Shown piece after piece: positions 13,801 to 26,737 of a stretch of 64,000 bases of DNA (the stretch's first letter is position 1; each line of letters begins with the position of its first letter). The notes under the pieces were generated by a model. That model worked only from the letters and a program-made list of their open reading frames with translations, searched no databases and was not told the DNA's origin. Source of the stretch: Nemopilema nomurai (lineage: Eukaryota; Cnidaria; Scyphozoa; Rhizostomeae; Rhizostomatidae); contig PEDN01001359.1 of NCBI GenBank assembly GCA_003864495.1, positions 62,001 to 126,000 on the forward strand, read 5' to 3'. The translations under genes and the position numbers were made by a program.

Positions 13801-16800
13801 AGTGCCACAATCTTTCTGAAGATTGAGCTTCTAGATAGCTCTACGAAAATGTTAAGAAAACAATTACAGTTAGAAATTCTAAGCCACTCAAATTCTATTC
13901 GGAGGGTAAGGCTCCCTCTGATTTGCTTTCCTCGATGTCCCAATAGACAAAATTCATACATCGTATTTACAATTTTTGCACAGCATACCATCCAACAACC
14001 TTAACACTGGAAATATTTTTTGTAAAAACATAATAGACGAATCAAGATGCATTAGCCAAGCTTGAACCAATAAAGGGATAGAGATGAATCAATGGAGGAA
14101 GAAAATGGGTTACTTGTCTTCGTGGGTGAATGTTCTTAAGTCTTTTATTGCTGCAAACCCACATGGGACTTGAGCATGCTCTTCCAGCGTCTCCACTATG
14201 TGTTTACCAACCTCTAAGTAGTATGGGTCTTTAGTTGCCTAGACATGGTGTGCAAAATTCAATCAGCATTGCGCAACAAACTTATCCACAGAGTAGAAGT
14301 CAAACAGTGAGCCGATAATAACTAGCACTGGGATCTTCAAGGGCCCCACTAAAAAGACAACGGGGTGCGATTGAAGGGCGATTATGAAAAGTCATTACGG
14401 GTGGGCGAAGATTTACTAAGAAGATTGGATCGTGTCGCCAGAAATTAATGCTAGATACCTGACTCGCCCCTTACAAATGAGTTAATCCTAGTTATAATTT
14501 GAGTGGGTAGCCTTTTGTACAATGCAGTGAAATTAAACAAAGAAATGCGCATCGCCTATCTTGTCAAGAGGCAAATCGCAATTTGGTAAGATTACTTCAT
14601 AGAGACTACCTAGCGCCCCACCTGCCTGCGGCGTTAATCTGCTTAAAGGAGCGTCTAGTCGCTTCAAACTGCACGATTACTGGCTGACCTTTGAGCCGGA
14701 TCCAAAAGGTCAAACATCAGTTGCTTTACTTGTGTTGCATACTGACAATTCATGTCGATTCCAAGGGTTTGGTTTAAAGTAAGCATAGGCTTTGCCTTAC
14801 CTCGAACAGAAAATAAGTGCTTTCTGCGAATTCTGGCCTTAGTGGATGCTGCGACCAATATAAATCGAAGTTTGTTGTGAATGCCTGGGTTTGAAAAATA
14901 AGGCGAAAATGAAAAGCACATTTGCAATTGGAAAATACAAATTTTACTTCAACAAAGGATCGAGATATTTGATGGATGAAATGGCAGTATGATAAAAAAC
15001 AAAAACAGGTGGCTTTTCGATGATGAGTTTGATCTTAAACCAAAATTAGGGAAAAATTGAAATTAAAAAAACTGTTGTCCCTTTAGAAAACTGCGATTCT
15101 GAATAATGCAATTGCTAATTGGTGAGATTATTGCTAATTGGTGAGACTATTGGAACATTGTTGCGCAATACGATAGCAAAGTAATCCGGATTCATGCAAA
15201 GGGGCAGTCAAGTACATTCTCTCATCTGGTCATATGTTCAAAGCGGTCATTTCTAGAATACTACACACCAAACAATATGTACAACTCGTTAGGCTTCTGT
15301 GAAGAAGGAAGCTGACATTTTCAGTAAACAACATCTTCATTTAGCAGTTGATGCTACTTGTTTGTGCAAAACAACCACAGAAATGCCGGAGATGGTGAGG
15401 GGGAGGAGGTTGCTTATCGGATAGATAAACAGCTCCTACGCACAGCGGTTGATCAATGTAAACAAGCAGATACCTCGGGAATGAATTTATGTCGCTTGGC
15501 AACTTCGTACAGCATCTCGTGCGTTTCAATGGCTGGCTTCAGGTCTCCCATCAGAACCTTGAAAAGAGGATACTGAGTGTAATGAAATCGATTCCTTATC
15601 GCTAGTATAATGTGGAATACGGGCTGGGTGGGAGGTCAAGCTTTCTGGCATCCTTCTCGGTTTGGTATAAGCAGTATTAGGCCAGCCAATGTCGAGAACG
15701 GAGAGCTAAGACTACCACGACTGCCTTGAAGCAGCGATCATAAAGAGTCAAACTGTTGCACAATCAAGATCAACGTTTTCACAGCAATGGTAAAAACAGC
15801 AATGGCAATACCTGAAGGCCGGGCCAAAATGCCTGCAGAGAATCGACGAAAGAGCGAATTGGTCGATCCGGCTGGTGCATCAGGACGTCCAGCATCATTA
15901 CACCTTGCCGAATGTATTTGTTGATTGCCGCGTAGTGCTGCAAGGAAGGCAACAGGGACGATTCTAAAAAGCTGTTGGTTGATGTGCTTTAAGAGATATC
16001 GAGCTGCCTGCAAGCCTTTATCTAGGGGTCCTTTTGCCCTGGATGGCATTCGAAGCATGACCACTGGCCAGGTGGGGACAGGGTGCAGTTTTACCCCGGG
16101 TAGATGCTAATGCGTTCAGCAAAAAAGATGGGGAGAGTTAATTCTACAGTTTAGTCAAAAAATGTCAAGATCGCGTTTACGGCTGACTTTAAAGTAAGGT
16201 TGTGTCAAGGTCATCTAACTTCCCCTTCAAACACCTCCCTCCCCACCACTGAAAACACTTACTCAAAGGGCCAGATATCTATAAGGTGGCACAAAAGGGA
16301 AATGTTACCCCAACTGTCATTATCATTCACCAAATCTATTCCTTGAGCAGGGTTGATTAGCATCTTTAAGAGAATAGACGAGAATAGAAGTCGATTTCAA
16401 AATTGGATATGGCAAAAGGCGCTTTCAAATTTGCTCGATGAATCCTGATAATCTTTCTAGTCTAATAAGAAAAACTAACTCAGATTTTCTGAGTAAGAAG
16501 ATGATATGAATATACCAGATAAAGTTAAAGGTATGCTACGTCTACTGGGATCTTGCTGGTGCCAATAAAATAAAAAAATCCTCCTTTACCTTGTTGAATT
16601 TCTCTAAGTAAGATGTGTCCCCAAGAAGAATGTATGCCTTTAAACAGTACTCATAATAAGAATCAATCCCTGCACCAATTCCACTGTCTAAAAGTTAATG
16701 AAAAACAAGTTCTAGCGCATTGAGCAATTTTTAACGATTTACAGAAACTTAATCGTACAATTACAGTAAATACTACGCTTCATACGCTTTTGGCAGATTA

Positions 16801-19800
16801 TAAAAATTATAGTACACGACGTTGGAGTAAAAACAAGCCACTAAGTCTTGTAGCACCCTGATGATGATAACACCAAGAGATATAAAAGACACATATCTGC
16901 AAAGAAGCGAATCACAGTCTCAAAGGCCAAATGGTACACCTGAGTGAATTACTGACTCAGGTGAAACACCTAAGTGACAAATAGTGCCAAAGTGGTCACC
17001 TCTTCGTATCCAATCGCCGTTGTGGACATCGATGACAGTGCCAACCAGGTCGCTGCTACGACTGCGGTAATGCCAGATTGATTCCATGGCCTTTCGAGCC
17101 TTCGCCTGGAATGAAGAATGTTTACACTTCCAAACACACCTCATGTTTTCAAATGATAAGCATTTCTGTGCAACTATCACGAGCCATGATATCACTACGA
17201 CTAAGAACACCTTCAGGGATGCTGCGATACCAACTAGCCTGAAAACTATGAGTTGATTTGGTAGTCAAATACTATGCCCAGCATCCACGTACTGAACCGA
17301 AAGGAATCTCTTGGAAATTGATACACACGAGCATGCATTTGGCCAATTACTGTAGACGCTTTCATTGAATGCAAGCAAATGAAAGTGCAGAAAGCTGAAC
17401 CACAACAGCTAGTCATCGTTATGTAGATCCAATTTTTAAAGACTACAAAGCCTCTGTTATACTGATCACTAATACCGATCCCCTACAATATTGAGAATGA
17501 TGAAACGTCTATGGCTTCAATGATCTGAAGTTTATCTTCTATTAATGATTTAAGTTTGAGAAATCTGAAACTGCGAAGAAAACTGGAACCAAATCTTTGG
17601 ATATGTTTTCGTCCGACATTCCTTAGAGTATGAAAACGTCAGAAAACAGCCGAAAGATGCCAAATAAATAGCTATGAATCAAGTGGTTATTACGCAGTTT
17701 TCGATCTCTATATCCTCAAAACTTTAGCTTCTCTCACGTGGTGCCCGTACCATTTCAGATATTGTCTTATCGTTCAATGAGGTGTTCAATGAGAAGACCC
17801 CAGGAATGTACTTCATATGCTGCGTTAAGCAGTATCTTAGAAACCTTCTAGCTGTTTTTAGGTTAATTCAAGAGCATTGCCAGAGCCAAGGAGAGCAAAA
17901 ATGAAGCCATGCGTGAAGAATTGACTTGCCTCGTAGATGGAATTTCCACTTAGTCGACTGAGCGCAGCGAATTCCATTATCATGGTCCCACCACAGGCTG
18001 TACAGGTGTCTTTCTCGTTGACAATTCGAGACATTGGATGATGAATGCCATAAAGAAGATTCACCTGGGCAATTTGAAGCAGCATTTCGAAGTAACTTCA
18101 TATAATTGTTATGTGAGCTTGCAGGAGATACATGATATATTTCATGTACAGAGCTTGTTCAGTACTCCAAACAAATGGTCTTCAATAAGCTAAATTGCGT
18201 GAGTGGTATATGTCGTTGAGTGGCAAATGAAAAGTGGAAAGTTTTCTAATAGAAAGATGTTATCTTCCTACTTCGTGGATAAGAATCCTACTACAACAAA
18301 AGTAGCTTCCCCATTGAGGTAACACTATGGCCTTCAATTATCTTAAAGCATGAGATATCTTTTTGGGATAAAATGATTTGAATTGGAAAGTAAACAATCT
18401 GACAGAAGCTGAAATAAAGCTTCCTGCATAATCATTTTCAACAGAAATTGATTCATCCACATACTCATTAAGCCCAGTAACATATAACAGAATGAAAGTA
18501 AACAAGAGCATAGACTTCAGAAACTCCGATGGAAAAATGATCTCTCTGGTATATCCATTAACACTAATGAGACAAGACTATCGTGCAAAAGTCCTTGCTA
18601 TCAATATTTGTAAAACATCCCAAAATTGGTGTAGTCCTAAAATTCCTACATTCAAAAGTATGTTCTGATCTATACAAACCCTTGAGTATGGTATGCCTGT
18701 GCTCGTGTTGAAAGCAACTAACAGACGGTCAGCAATATCTATTGCCATTTCGAGAAGTTGCCCATTATACCATTGCATCCCTTTATCTTCTTGCTGCAGG
18801 GCCACTGAAACAACATGACCTCCAAGCAGCCCTCTAAAGTGAAGAAAATTCATACATTAAGGTAACTGATTTTAAAAGACATGTTTAGAAGAAAGCAATC
18901 AAATCAATCTAGCCAATGAATCCAATCTTAGGAAAGAATGATACTCCTTAGAATATCAACAGCGGGATGATACACAGCTGCACAACTCTTTCCTTGGATG
19001 TAACAGGTTTTGAAAACTATAAAATTTGCAACTTTGAATGAAAACTCTAGGCATACATACCCTAAAACACGAATATTGGTTTCAAACACAGACACAACAA
19101 CGTCTGTGTCAAATGTGACTTCTGAAATAACCAGCTGCACAGCTTTTTCAAACTCAGTGACATTACCAAGGACCTAAAATGAGTTCAAAATGGTTAAACA
19201 TCTTAGTTGTATGTGGTTTGAAAAACAAATCCTAAAACAATACTCTGAAAGCACAAATGCTAATTAACATGTGAAACAAGAACAAATTATGTATATAAAG
19301 TTCCGTAATAATTTCTTTAGTCATTCACAAAAAACAGCAGCATGCACAATCTAAAAGTAATTATTTTTCTTTTAACATGAGGGAAATAAAGGCATTATAA
19401 AAGTCAATGAAGAATTTAAAATGTACACAGTTTATATACCTAATGAACTATAATCACTCAAAGAAATATTCAAAAATCAGACTCAGTCAGGAACTCATTC
19501 AAGAACAAAATCAACTTTTGATAGTCATTACAAACAGATAAAAGTAATCAGCAATTAAGTTCATGGAATATAAACCATACTTACAGCTAGTGTGTCAAGT
19601 GTGTCAATAAGAGTTAGTGAAAAGCTGAAAAACAAACATTCACATTTGTTTAGTTTAATTTCCTCTAAATTTTGCAGTTTGGCTTCAGTGACAGAAAAGC
19701 ATTTTATAAAGGCATAAATGTTATAAAAGGCTTTCAAGACATGGAGAGGGGTGGTATTACAAGATTTGGCAAATCCAAAAACTTACATTTTCCCCGTTCA

Positions 19801-21261
19801 TATCCAAAGATGATAAAGGTTTAACCAGGTAAGCTAACAACTTCAAAATTTCACAAGAGCAGAAAGTTTAGTACATATTAACAAATTGCATCAAAGACCA
19901 AAAAAATGTGTTTGATTATAGGCATTTTTTATCAGTGTTTGCAGCATCTTGGGGCATTTTATCAAAACAAATTGCTTGAAAGCCTGGTTAATACATTTTC
20001 TAGAAAAACCATTTGCTGTGCATACAATCTATGTTCAAAATGGGCACATTTTCAAAATTTATTGTTGCATGCTCACTTTCCAAGAGTCTCATCAATGTCT
20101 CCCCTGTCTGGCTCACTTCCTCTGTACCTCCCTTTGCAGCTCAATGGCATTAGTTCATCAGCAGGGTAAGCATATTTCTAAACAAAATTGCACTATCCAT
20201 CAGCTAATCAATCTTACAACTGTATCTCTAGTAAGTTCATTCTGCCTTACATGCTCTGATCAGCAAGATAGCATACAACTTAAAAAGCTAGGTAGTAGTG
20301 CAATAATGCTAATAAAACTATAGTGATTATTCAAATGAAGCATCTTCCTCTAGTGTTCTTGAATGAAGCATCTAGCTTTAGTGTCCTTGAAAAATGAATT
20401 ATAATTTCCTTACCATGTATGAATCATATGCATGGTAGAACATCTTTACTACTCTCTCCCTGAAATAAAAAATTGTCCAAATTTACTGTCTTGAATATGA
20501 TGGTGAGACTTCTTAAAAAACAAATATATACTAGGAATAATCTTAACCCCATTATTTCTAAAGCATATTTAAATTATGATACCTTTTAAAATACAAATTT
20601 AACAAAAGAACAAGAAGCAAGCTAAAAATATTAAAAAACGCCCATCTGTGATTCAAAATAAACTGACAAGAAAAGCAGCCATGACATAGCAGTAACTAAC
20701 TTAGCCAGTGGGGCAAGCTTATCAAATAAACCCTCACTTCCCTATTCTTTATTCTATGTTACTTTCATGACATTATCGGTACTGATGCTAAATGGTTGGG
20801 CAATATTAGTCATCGTTAAACTGCCAGCTCTTTGAAAACAATGCCAAGCCAACGTTGAATGAAGAAATCTGTCTACATGTGAAAAAATACACTAAGAACA
20901 AATTTTTAAGAAAAAATTAACCCTGACAGAAAACTACTGAAATCTTTCGAAATATAGATCACGTTTTTGGAGTTTAGAGTTGAGGGAGAAAAAGAATTCA
21001 ACGCAACAGTTGATAAAGCTAATCAGGAGACTGTTACTGAACAAAAACAAAGAGTGAGAGATACAATAAACTGAAAAAACATAAATCAACAGAAACAAAA
21101 CATTGAGATTTACAGAGAAACTCTCAACATAATTGAATGCTCACATACTTCAGGGCAGTCTTTTCTGCCTTCTGGATATCGCCATTAGCTGCGCCAAAAA
21201 TGACGAAGAAAACAATCGCCAACGTCCCGAAAACTGTATGAACAGCAACCGGTATCTTCAT
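7824..21261 (-). CDS. EDEM3: ER degradation-enhancing alpha-mannosidase-like protein 3
   Basis: EDEM3 is an ER-lumen GH47 enzyme that trims mannose from misfolded glycoproteins for ERAD. All 23 exons join in phase to about 1,129 residues (human: 932): 21261-21149, 20459-20414, 20177-20077, 19624-19585, 19173-19061, 18833-18680, 18064-17930, 17105-17000, 16687-16590, 15937-15812, 15557-15474, 14884-14801, 14238-14114, 13601-13430, 12581-12370, 11649-11520, 11239-11155, 10864-10752, 10561-10442, 10260-10215, 9874-9680, 9074-8839 and 8579-7824. A signal peptide starts [12 protein letters not shown]; upstream in-frame Mets lack this. GH47 (about 40-490) shows [57 protein letters not shown] and [11 protein letters not shown] protease-associated domain (about 640-800) shows [14 protein letters not shown] and VFLFRKEG. 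The tail (800-1129) is long, acidic and low-complexity. It ends ...SNRPGR without the KDEL of vertebrate EDEM3. Intron 7 is GC-AG. Confidence 0.95.
15112..15149. repeat. 19 bp direct duplication in an EDEM3 intron
   Basis: Two near-identical adjacent copies (ttgctaattggtgagatta, then the same with one change) lie in the intron between EDEM3 exons 11 and 12. This is a small tandem duplication with no implied role. Confidence 0.8.
20337..20393. repeat. Imperfect two-copy repeat in EDEM3 intron 2
   Basis: The phrase gaagcatct...ctagtgttcttgaatgaagcatct...tagtgtccttga is repeated twice at a spacing of about 27 bp. It is intronic and shows no coding potential. Confidence 0.6.
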
Positions 21262-22334
21262 ATTTCGGGCGCGGTGAAGTTGAGGAGAGAGCCCAATAAC
21301 TAGAGTAGGTTTCTCAGTATGCTTTACATGTTTTCCATTTCCATGCTTACGAGATAAATAGCTGAATAACTGAAAGGCAGCGCTCGCCTTTCTATAAAAA
21401 TACACCGATGGCCTAAGTCTCGTCTCGTTAGTGACGGAACACTTTACACAAGAATGATTATGGAAGTACGGCCTCGACCCAGGGCCCGGGGAGAAAAAGA
21501 AATGGGAACAACAGCTGACAGGTGTGTTAATAAGGCCAATCTGCTTGGCACTCGTTTATATTCAATAACCTATTCAATTGTAGCCAGAAAGACAAATTTT
21601 AATTGGTAAAACCCTTTCTTTTGATAATTTAATGGTCATTTTATAGTATCTTTGAAAATTTGTGCTTGAGCTTTCCTTTATTTAAAGTTATTAACCAACA
21701 TAAGCACTGATCTAAATCCCAGATATCACGATAACAAAGGAAATATAACCTTGTGCATAAGTTATAGTCAAGATGTTAATCAACTGGACCTAAAAATGCC
21801 AATGGTGGGGAAAATGGATAAAAATCATGTGAAATCAAATGGTTGTGACAAAATCTCTAAACTTCATTCACAAAATACTTTCTCTCGAATACTTTCCACT
21901 TTACCTCAAGGCTGGCTTTGTTTCTGTGCCTTTTTCATATATGCTGTCAGTTGACCTTTATCTAGTGTAAAACACATATCTATATAAGGTTAAACAATAA
22001 CGATCCCGTTGAATAAATTTTTCACTTTCTTTGAAAGCTGTTCTTGTAATTTCCACGCATCAAAATTATGAAAATACAGAATCACGATAAAATGTTTCGT
22101 CACGAGTGTAAAATTCGCTCTAAGTAGTTGTTCTACCGTCTTGTGGTTTCGATTCACAAGAAAAACAGCAAAACAGTAGCTCTTTTGGTGCTTTCGTCAT
22201 GTAAAAAATTAAGAGAAACAGAGGCCTATATGTTGGTAATGCGAAGGTCTGGTGAAATAGATCTCCGTAGCAACCAACATGAATTTACCCAACCAGAGCC
22301 TCTTTTAAGCAAAACCAACTACTGGGGAAAATCT
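21262..22334. other. EDEM3 upstream region
   Basis: The first 150 bases or so upstream of the EDEM3 start codon keep an open frame with other Mets, but the hydrophobic signal peptide fixes the start at 21261. A GC-richer patch at 21473-21492 (cgacccagggcccgggg) may belong to the promoter. Nothing else is recognised before the transposon border near 22335. Confidence 0.5.
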
Positions 22335-25202
22335 TAGTTTGGGGCCCAAGCCAGTACACAGAAAAAATAGCGCCATTGTTATAATAACTTTGAATAAAAT
22401 GTATATGACATAACAGAAATTTTAACATGCAAAACCATTTTAAGTGTTCAAATTGAGGTCCACACTTTTGAAAAAGTTACTAATAGCAATTATAAACAAC
22501 CATTGTCTTTTTGAAAAAACTTTTTAATAAAACTTCTAGTCTGATATATTTCTTGGTCAGGCTGTCTGTCACGCCTCTCTTTTTGCTTCAAAAATTTAGC
22601 AACTGCATTTCTTGGATCATAAAAGGCTGTTCCTTTACCATTTAAGGAGATGTGCATAATGCTGTTTATTGACTGTTGGCTAAGTGAAGCTCTGTTTGAG
22701 GTCTTGATATTGTTGTGATGAGAGACTGTTCTTTCATTCCCCATGCTATGTGGGGTTAAGGTTAAAAACGATGCTAGAAATGTTTTCAAAAGACCACAGC
22801 TTGCTTGCACCATTTTTCTTAATTTCAATGCGTAAAATGTGCCATTGTCTTCAATAGCAGGATCTTCAATGGCAACTATCTTTCTCCATGACATACATGT
22901 GTCAGAGACAAAATCTTCAATCTTTTCTGGGCCAAATAGTTGACTGGCTAAATCTCTGCTTGCTGTGATGAGCTCTGTAGATGATTTGACATCTAAAATT
23001 TTCATCAAATTTTTTAAAGTTCCATCATTTTCAAGGTTCATTCTCTCATCTAAAAAATTTATTGCTGATTGGACAATCTCTGTTCTCACTGCCATGTCAT
23101 TCCTGTGTGTTGTTGTCACATATTTGTTCATTATGTTTCTTTTCTGTCTTGAATTAGTTGGAGAAGAAACTTCTTCAAAGTTTCCACGACATTTCTCCTC
23201 TCTCCCACCTGGTATTGGTATTTCATTCATTACTTCGAGATTCTCAACTGCAGCATCTCTTGCAGTTATAATATCCAACAAAATTAGGTGTGACTTTTGA
23301 AAAATTTTCTGGAGATTCTTAAATATTTTGCACAAATCAAACATCAAAGTTGTTAACCAAAACTGTTGACCATCATGTTTCCATATATCTAAAAAGCCTT
23401 GAGCCATTCTTTTTTCAATTTTTTCAGCGTGAATTTCACCAGAACACATCTTTGTCCACACTTGCTTTGCTGCTTCAAGATTATTTAGCACTGCCTTCAG
23501 CACATTCAAAGTGTGCTCAGCAAATCGCACTTCAAAGTGCTTAGGAAATATCAGACATTTGGGATCTTCTTTGTGAAGGTACTTTACTCTGCGAGGTGAT
23601 TGTCTGAAAAATTTGGAAACAGCAAGTACATTGGTCATCCACAATGACAATTCAGGAACTTCAGACTGTACAGACTCCAAAGCCAAATCAGAGCGATGGC
23701 ATATGCACCATGCAGTGAGCAATTCTTTTCCAGTGTAATCCTTTAGAAGTTTCCAGAGTCCACCATTCTTACCAGTGTTGGCATTTTCACCGTCTGTAGT
23801 TATTCCAACAAGTTTCTCTGTATCAACTCCCACACTCTTTAAACAAGTGGTAAGTGCATCAAGCAAACCATCTGCACCCCCAAGGTCACTACTTGAAATA
23901 CCCAGAAATACAGTTTTCACAGAAACTTCATTTTGTGGGAGGAAAACTTGCAGTGATGAATTTGGAATCCACTTATTGTTTGTCTGAACTGCCATCAATT
24001 TGTACTGAATAGCAGACACATTCTTTTAACAAATCTGCTACTTTTTTCATTTCATGTTCACTGATAATTTCTCTCATTTCAGCATATGTCATAGGGTCTC
24101 TGTAATGGTAGGCAGAGCCTGGTTGATTGTAAGGAACAAAATCAGCATCCCATCCATTATCTCTAAATATGTGCAACAAATTGTTGCTATGATCACCAGA
24201 CAAAGATCTTGATGCCCAGCTCCATGCACTGACAGTTTCTACTCTGCAGTCATTGTATACATCAACTGCAAGTTTTAGAAGCAATTGTAAGGTCTCAGCT
24301 TTACATTTCTTCACTATTCGTACCCAGGGATGGGCATCTGACATATCCTTCCAAGCATCATCAAGCTTTTTGAGTCGTAATGCCTCTTCATGGGCAGCAG
24401 AACATAAATGGTTAACTATCAAACGAAGCCTGTCCTTACCATCAACACGCATTCCTTGAGCCACAGGTATTCGACCATTGACGGTGAACCTTTTAACATG
24501 CATTTCAAGCTGGTTACAAACAAGGCATTTCATGATAGGCCTTTGCCTTTTGTCTTTTCTTTCATATCTAACTTCAAGACAGCTCTCAGACATAATAAGC
24601 CAGTTTAAGTCTAATTTCTTTCCTTTGTACCAGTGAGTTCCAATTCATCTTGTTGTTTTGCATTTTCAGTTGTAACATTTGTAGTGTCACTCTTTGCCAC
24701 TTTGCTGGGGGGTGGCGAGGATTCATCATGTAGTAGGCCTTCCTCTAGTACTTCTGCTGTATTTTCAACCTCAACAGTGTCGCTATCCTTCTTTCCAAAC
24801 ATTGAGAAAATCGACTTCTGACCCACAGCTGAGGCACATTCCTTCAAAGCTCTTTTCTTGCTTTCGAGTCGCTTTTGGTGTCCACTCTTCTCTTTTTTCT
24901 TCATTTTGAAATTACGAGATTAGATATAGGTCATTTGAGATAGGTAGATCGAAAATAAAAATATTAAAAGCACGTGCTTGAGTGGCATGTGTACCAGGCT
25001 CGCAGATTGAATTGAATTGACCAATTCCTGGTAATCGAGGTTAAAAGGCGAAACTGAGGCTCTTGAGGGCAGTCAAAGCTTCGAGAGAAGAGACGGGAGA
25101 AACTTGTCCCAGTCGCAGACCCTTGCACAAAGTTGAAAGAACAATGGAAATGAAAACAACAAAACAAATCATGGTACATAATGTGAAAAGGGCCCCTAAC
25201 TA
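22335..25202 (-). mobile_element. hAT-type (KIAA1586-like) DNA transposon copy
   Basis: A decayed transposase gene lies between TAGTTTGGGGCCC (22335-22347) and GGGCCCCTAACTA (25190-25202). These are inverted copies of each other at 12 of 13 positions and could be terminal inverted repeats. Direct copies of AACTACTGGGG plus similar following bases sit at 22317 and 25198, across the same borders. No clean 8 bp target duplication is seen, so the exact ends are provisional. Confidence 0.5.
22490..24904 (-). pseudogene. Broken hAT-family transposase / KIAA1586-like gene
   Basis: Three overlapping minus-strand frames form one protein: 24904-24611 (basic N-terminus, KSIFSMFGKK), 24593-23973 (Cys/His finger with MKCLVCNQLEMHVKRF) and 24019-22490 (catalytic part). 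The last has hAT signatures: GITTDGENAN with the acidic residue, the CxxH motif AWCICHRSDLALE, and the C-terminal dimerisation-like region. KIAA1586-type proteins are host genes and transposases of this group. The frame shifts once near 24600-24630. After ...DGSSDKQ a TAA stop interrupts continuing similarity (VDSKFITA...), followed by a second shift near 23940. An internal stop plus shifts indicate an inactive copy. No intron is needed. Confidence 0.85.
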
Positions 25203-26737
25203 CTGGGGCAAAATTAGATTCTTTTGCTTCACTACTGGGCCAGATGAAGGGCCTACTGGGGCAGAAACCCCACTAGTTGCAATGTTAAAAGAGGCCCTGT
25301 ACCCAACTCAATACAAGAACCTGTGCTATAATCTCCAAGGAGGTCTTATTCACTTATGACATAAATTTACAATCACGGCTTCCTCAAATTATCATTTCAC
25401 GTGGCTACTAGCAACATTATGAAGGGCATGCTGCAAACTTCGCTTGATATCATAATTAATCAGACCCCGTCTTTAAAATCTTCCTTCAAAATATGGTAGC
25501 CTATATGCTTGGCATTTACTGAATAGGAATAAAATAGCCTTGTTTAAATCTCTCACTTTCAAAAAACGAGAAAAAGTATGCAAAATAAATATAAACTGTT
25601 TGCACAGCTTGTTTTATTTTGACTAAAACTCCCTCCAAATACATTTAAATGTGCAGAATACTGACATGAAAAGAATTTAGCAGAATACTGGCAATTTTAA
25701 AAAATCATACGCCAAAATAAAAGCTTCGCTTGATGTCGTCAACGATGAGCAAGACATAATTGCTCTTTATTCTTTTATGTGTCAGCACCACCTGTTTATC
25801 GTACTTTTATTCAAATCATCGAATCATTTGAAAATTTGGGAACCATAGGAAAGCTCTGAGAAAACAAGCATATTTGGATTGTCATCTGCTAAGGCTCTCA
25901 TTCACACATAAAGGCACAAATAAAGGCCTGTTTGAAGCAGACTATCAGACTTCTGAAGAAATTATTAATATTCATGCAAAAGCCTTTAAGTCAACGCTTG
26001 ATAATAATTTTGTGGATTCTAATTTTGGTCCTTCACAATTAAAAATAGTTACGGCCAAAAAAGTTCGTGTATTACAAAACCAAATTTCCGAAGCAAGTTC
26101 CAAAGCCATGAGCAACATCAAGAGCAAAATTTTTCATCATACCAGAGCAACATCCCATTTGATTGTTCTCGAAAAGGCTGTTCGTTTTTCACTTGCTTGA
26201 TACCCAGAGCAACGCCGGAATTCCAGTAGAGGTATGATATTTTATCGCTCCTTCCCACCTGATGTAATGAAACCATACCGCCACTGCAAAGAGCTCAAAT
26301 TATTTCCAAGATGTGCATTCCTGTTCCGTAACTATATACAATTTAAAAGCAGCATACTTCAACATGAGAAATTTACCCGCAGCGTTGATTAGAGATAGTT
26401 AATCTTAGCGCACAAATTTTACACTCTAGTACGGTAGTGGTTCCTTTGTGTTTAACCTGGATAAAACAAAAGTGCAATTACAATTCTTCCCCGAAATACC
26501 GACACGCTGTTATAGTTGTTTCAACTTTTAACGACAGGCAAAAAAATACTGACGGCTTCTACAAAAAGTGGGGGGAGTGTCACTTCCACGAAGTTTGCAA
26601 GAATCAATTTTTCTCTTGTTATATTACGAGACAAAGCTAAAACCCTTGTAGGCTGCATGTAGAGCTGAAGTTGAAGCGGCGCTGCAACAACAGCAGCAGC
26701 AGCAACTGGGAAACAGCAGTAACAAAACAACAGAGCA
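25203..26737. other. Intergenic region left of the CARD gene
   Basis: No recognised gene. A plus-strand frame at 25874-26200 (108 codons, about 90 of them with balanced protein-like composition, e.g. EIINIHAKAFKSTLDNN) could be an orphan exon or a relic; I found no family for it. A CAG-type run (caacaacagcagcagcagcaa) at about 26685-26706 lies just upstream of the CARD start codon and is probably 5' UTR or promoter. Confidence 0.4.
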
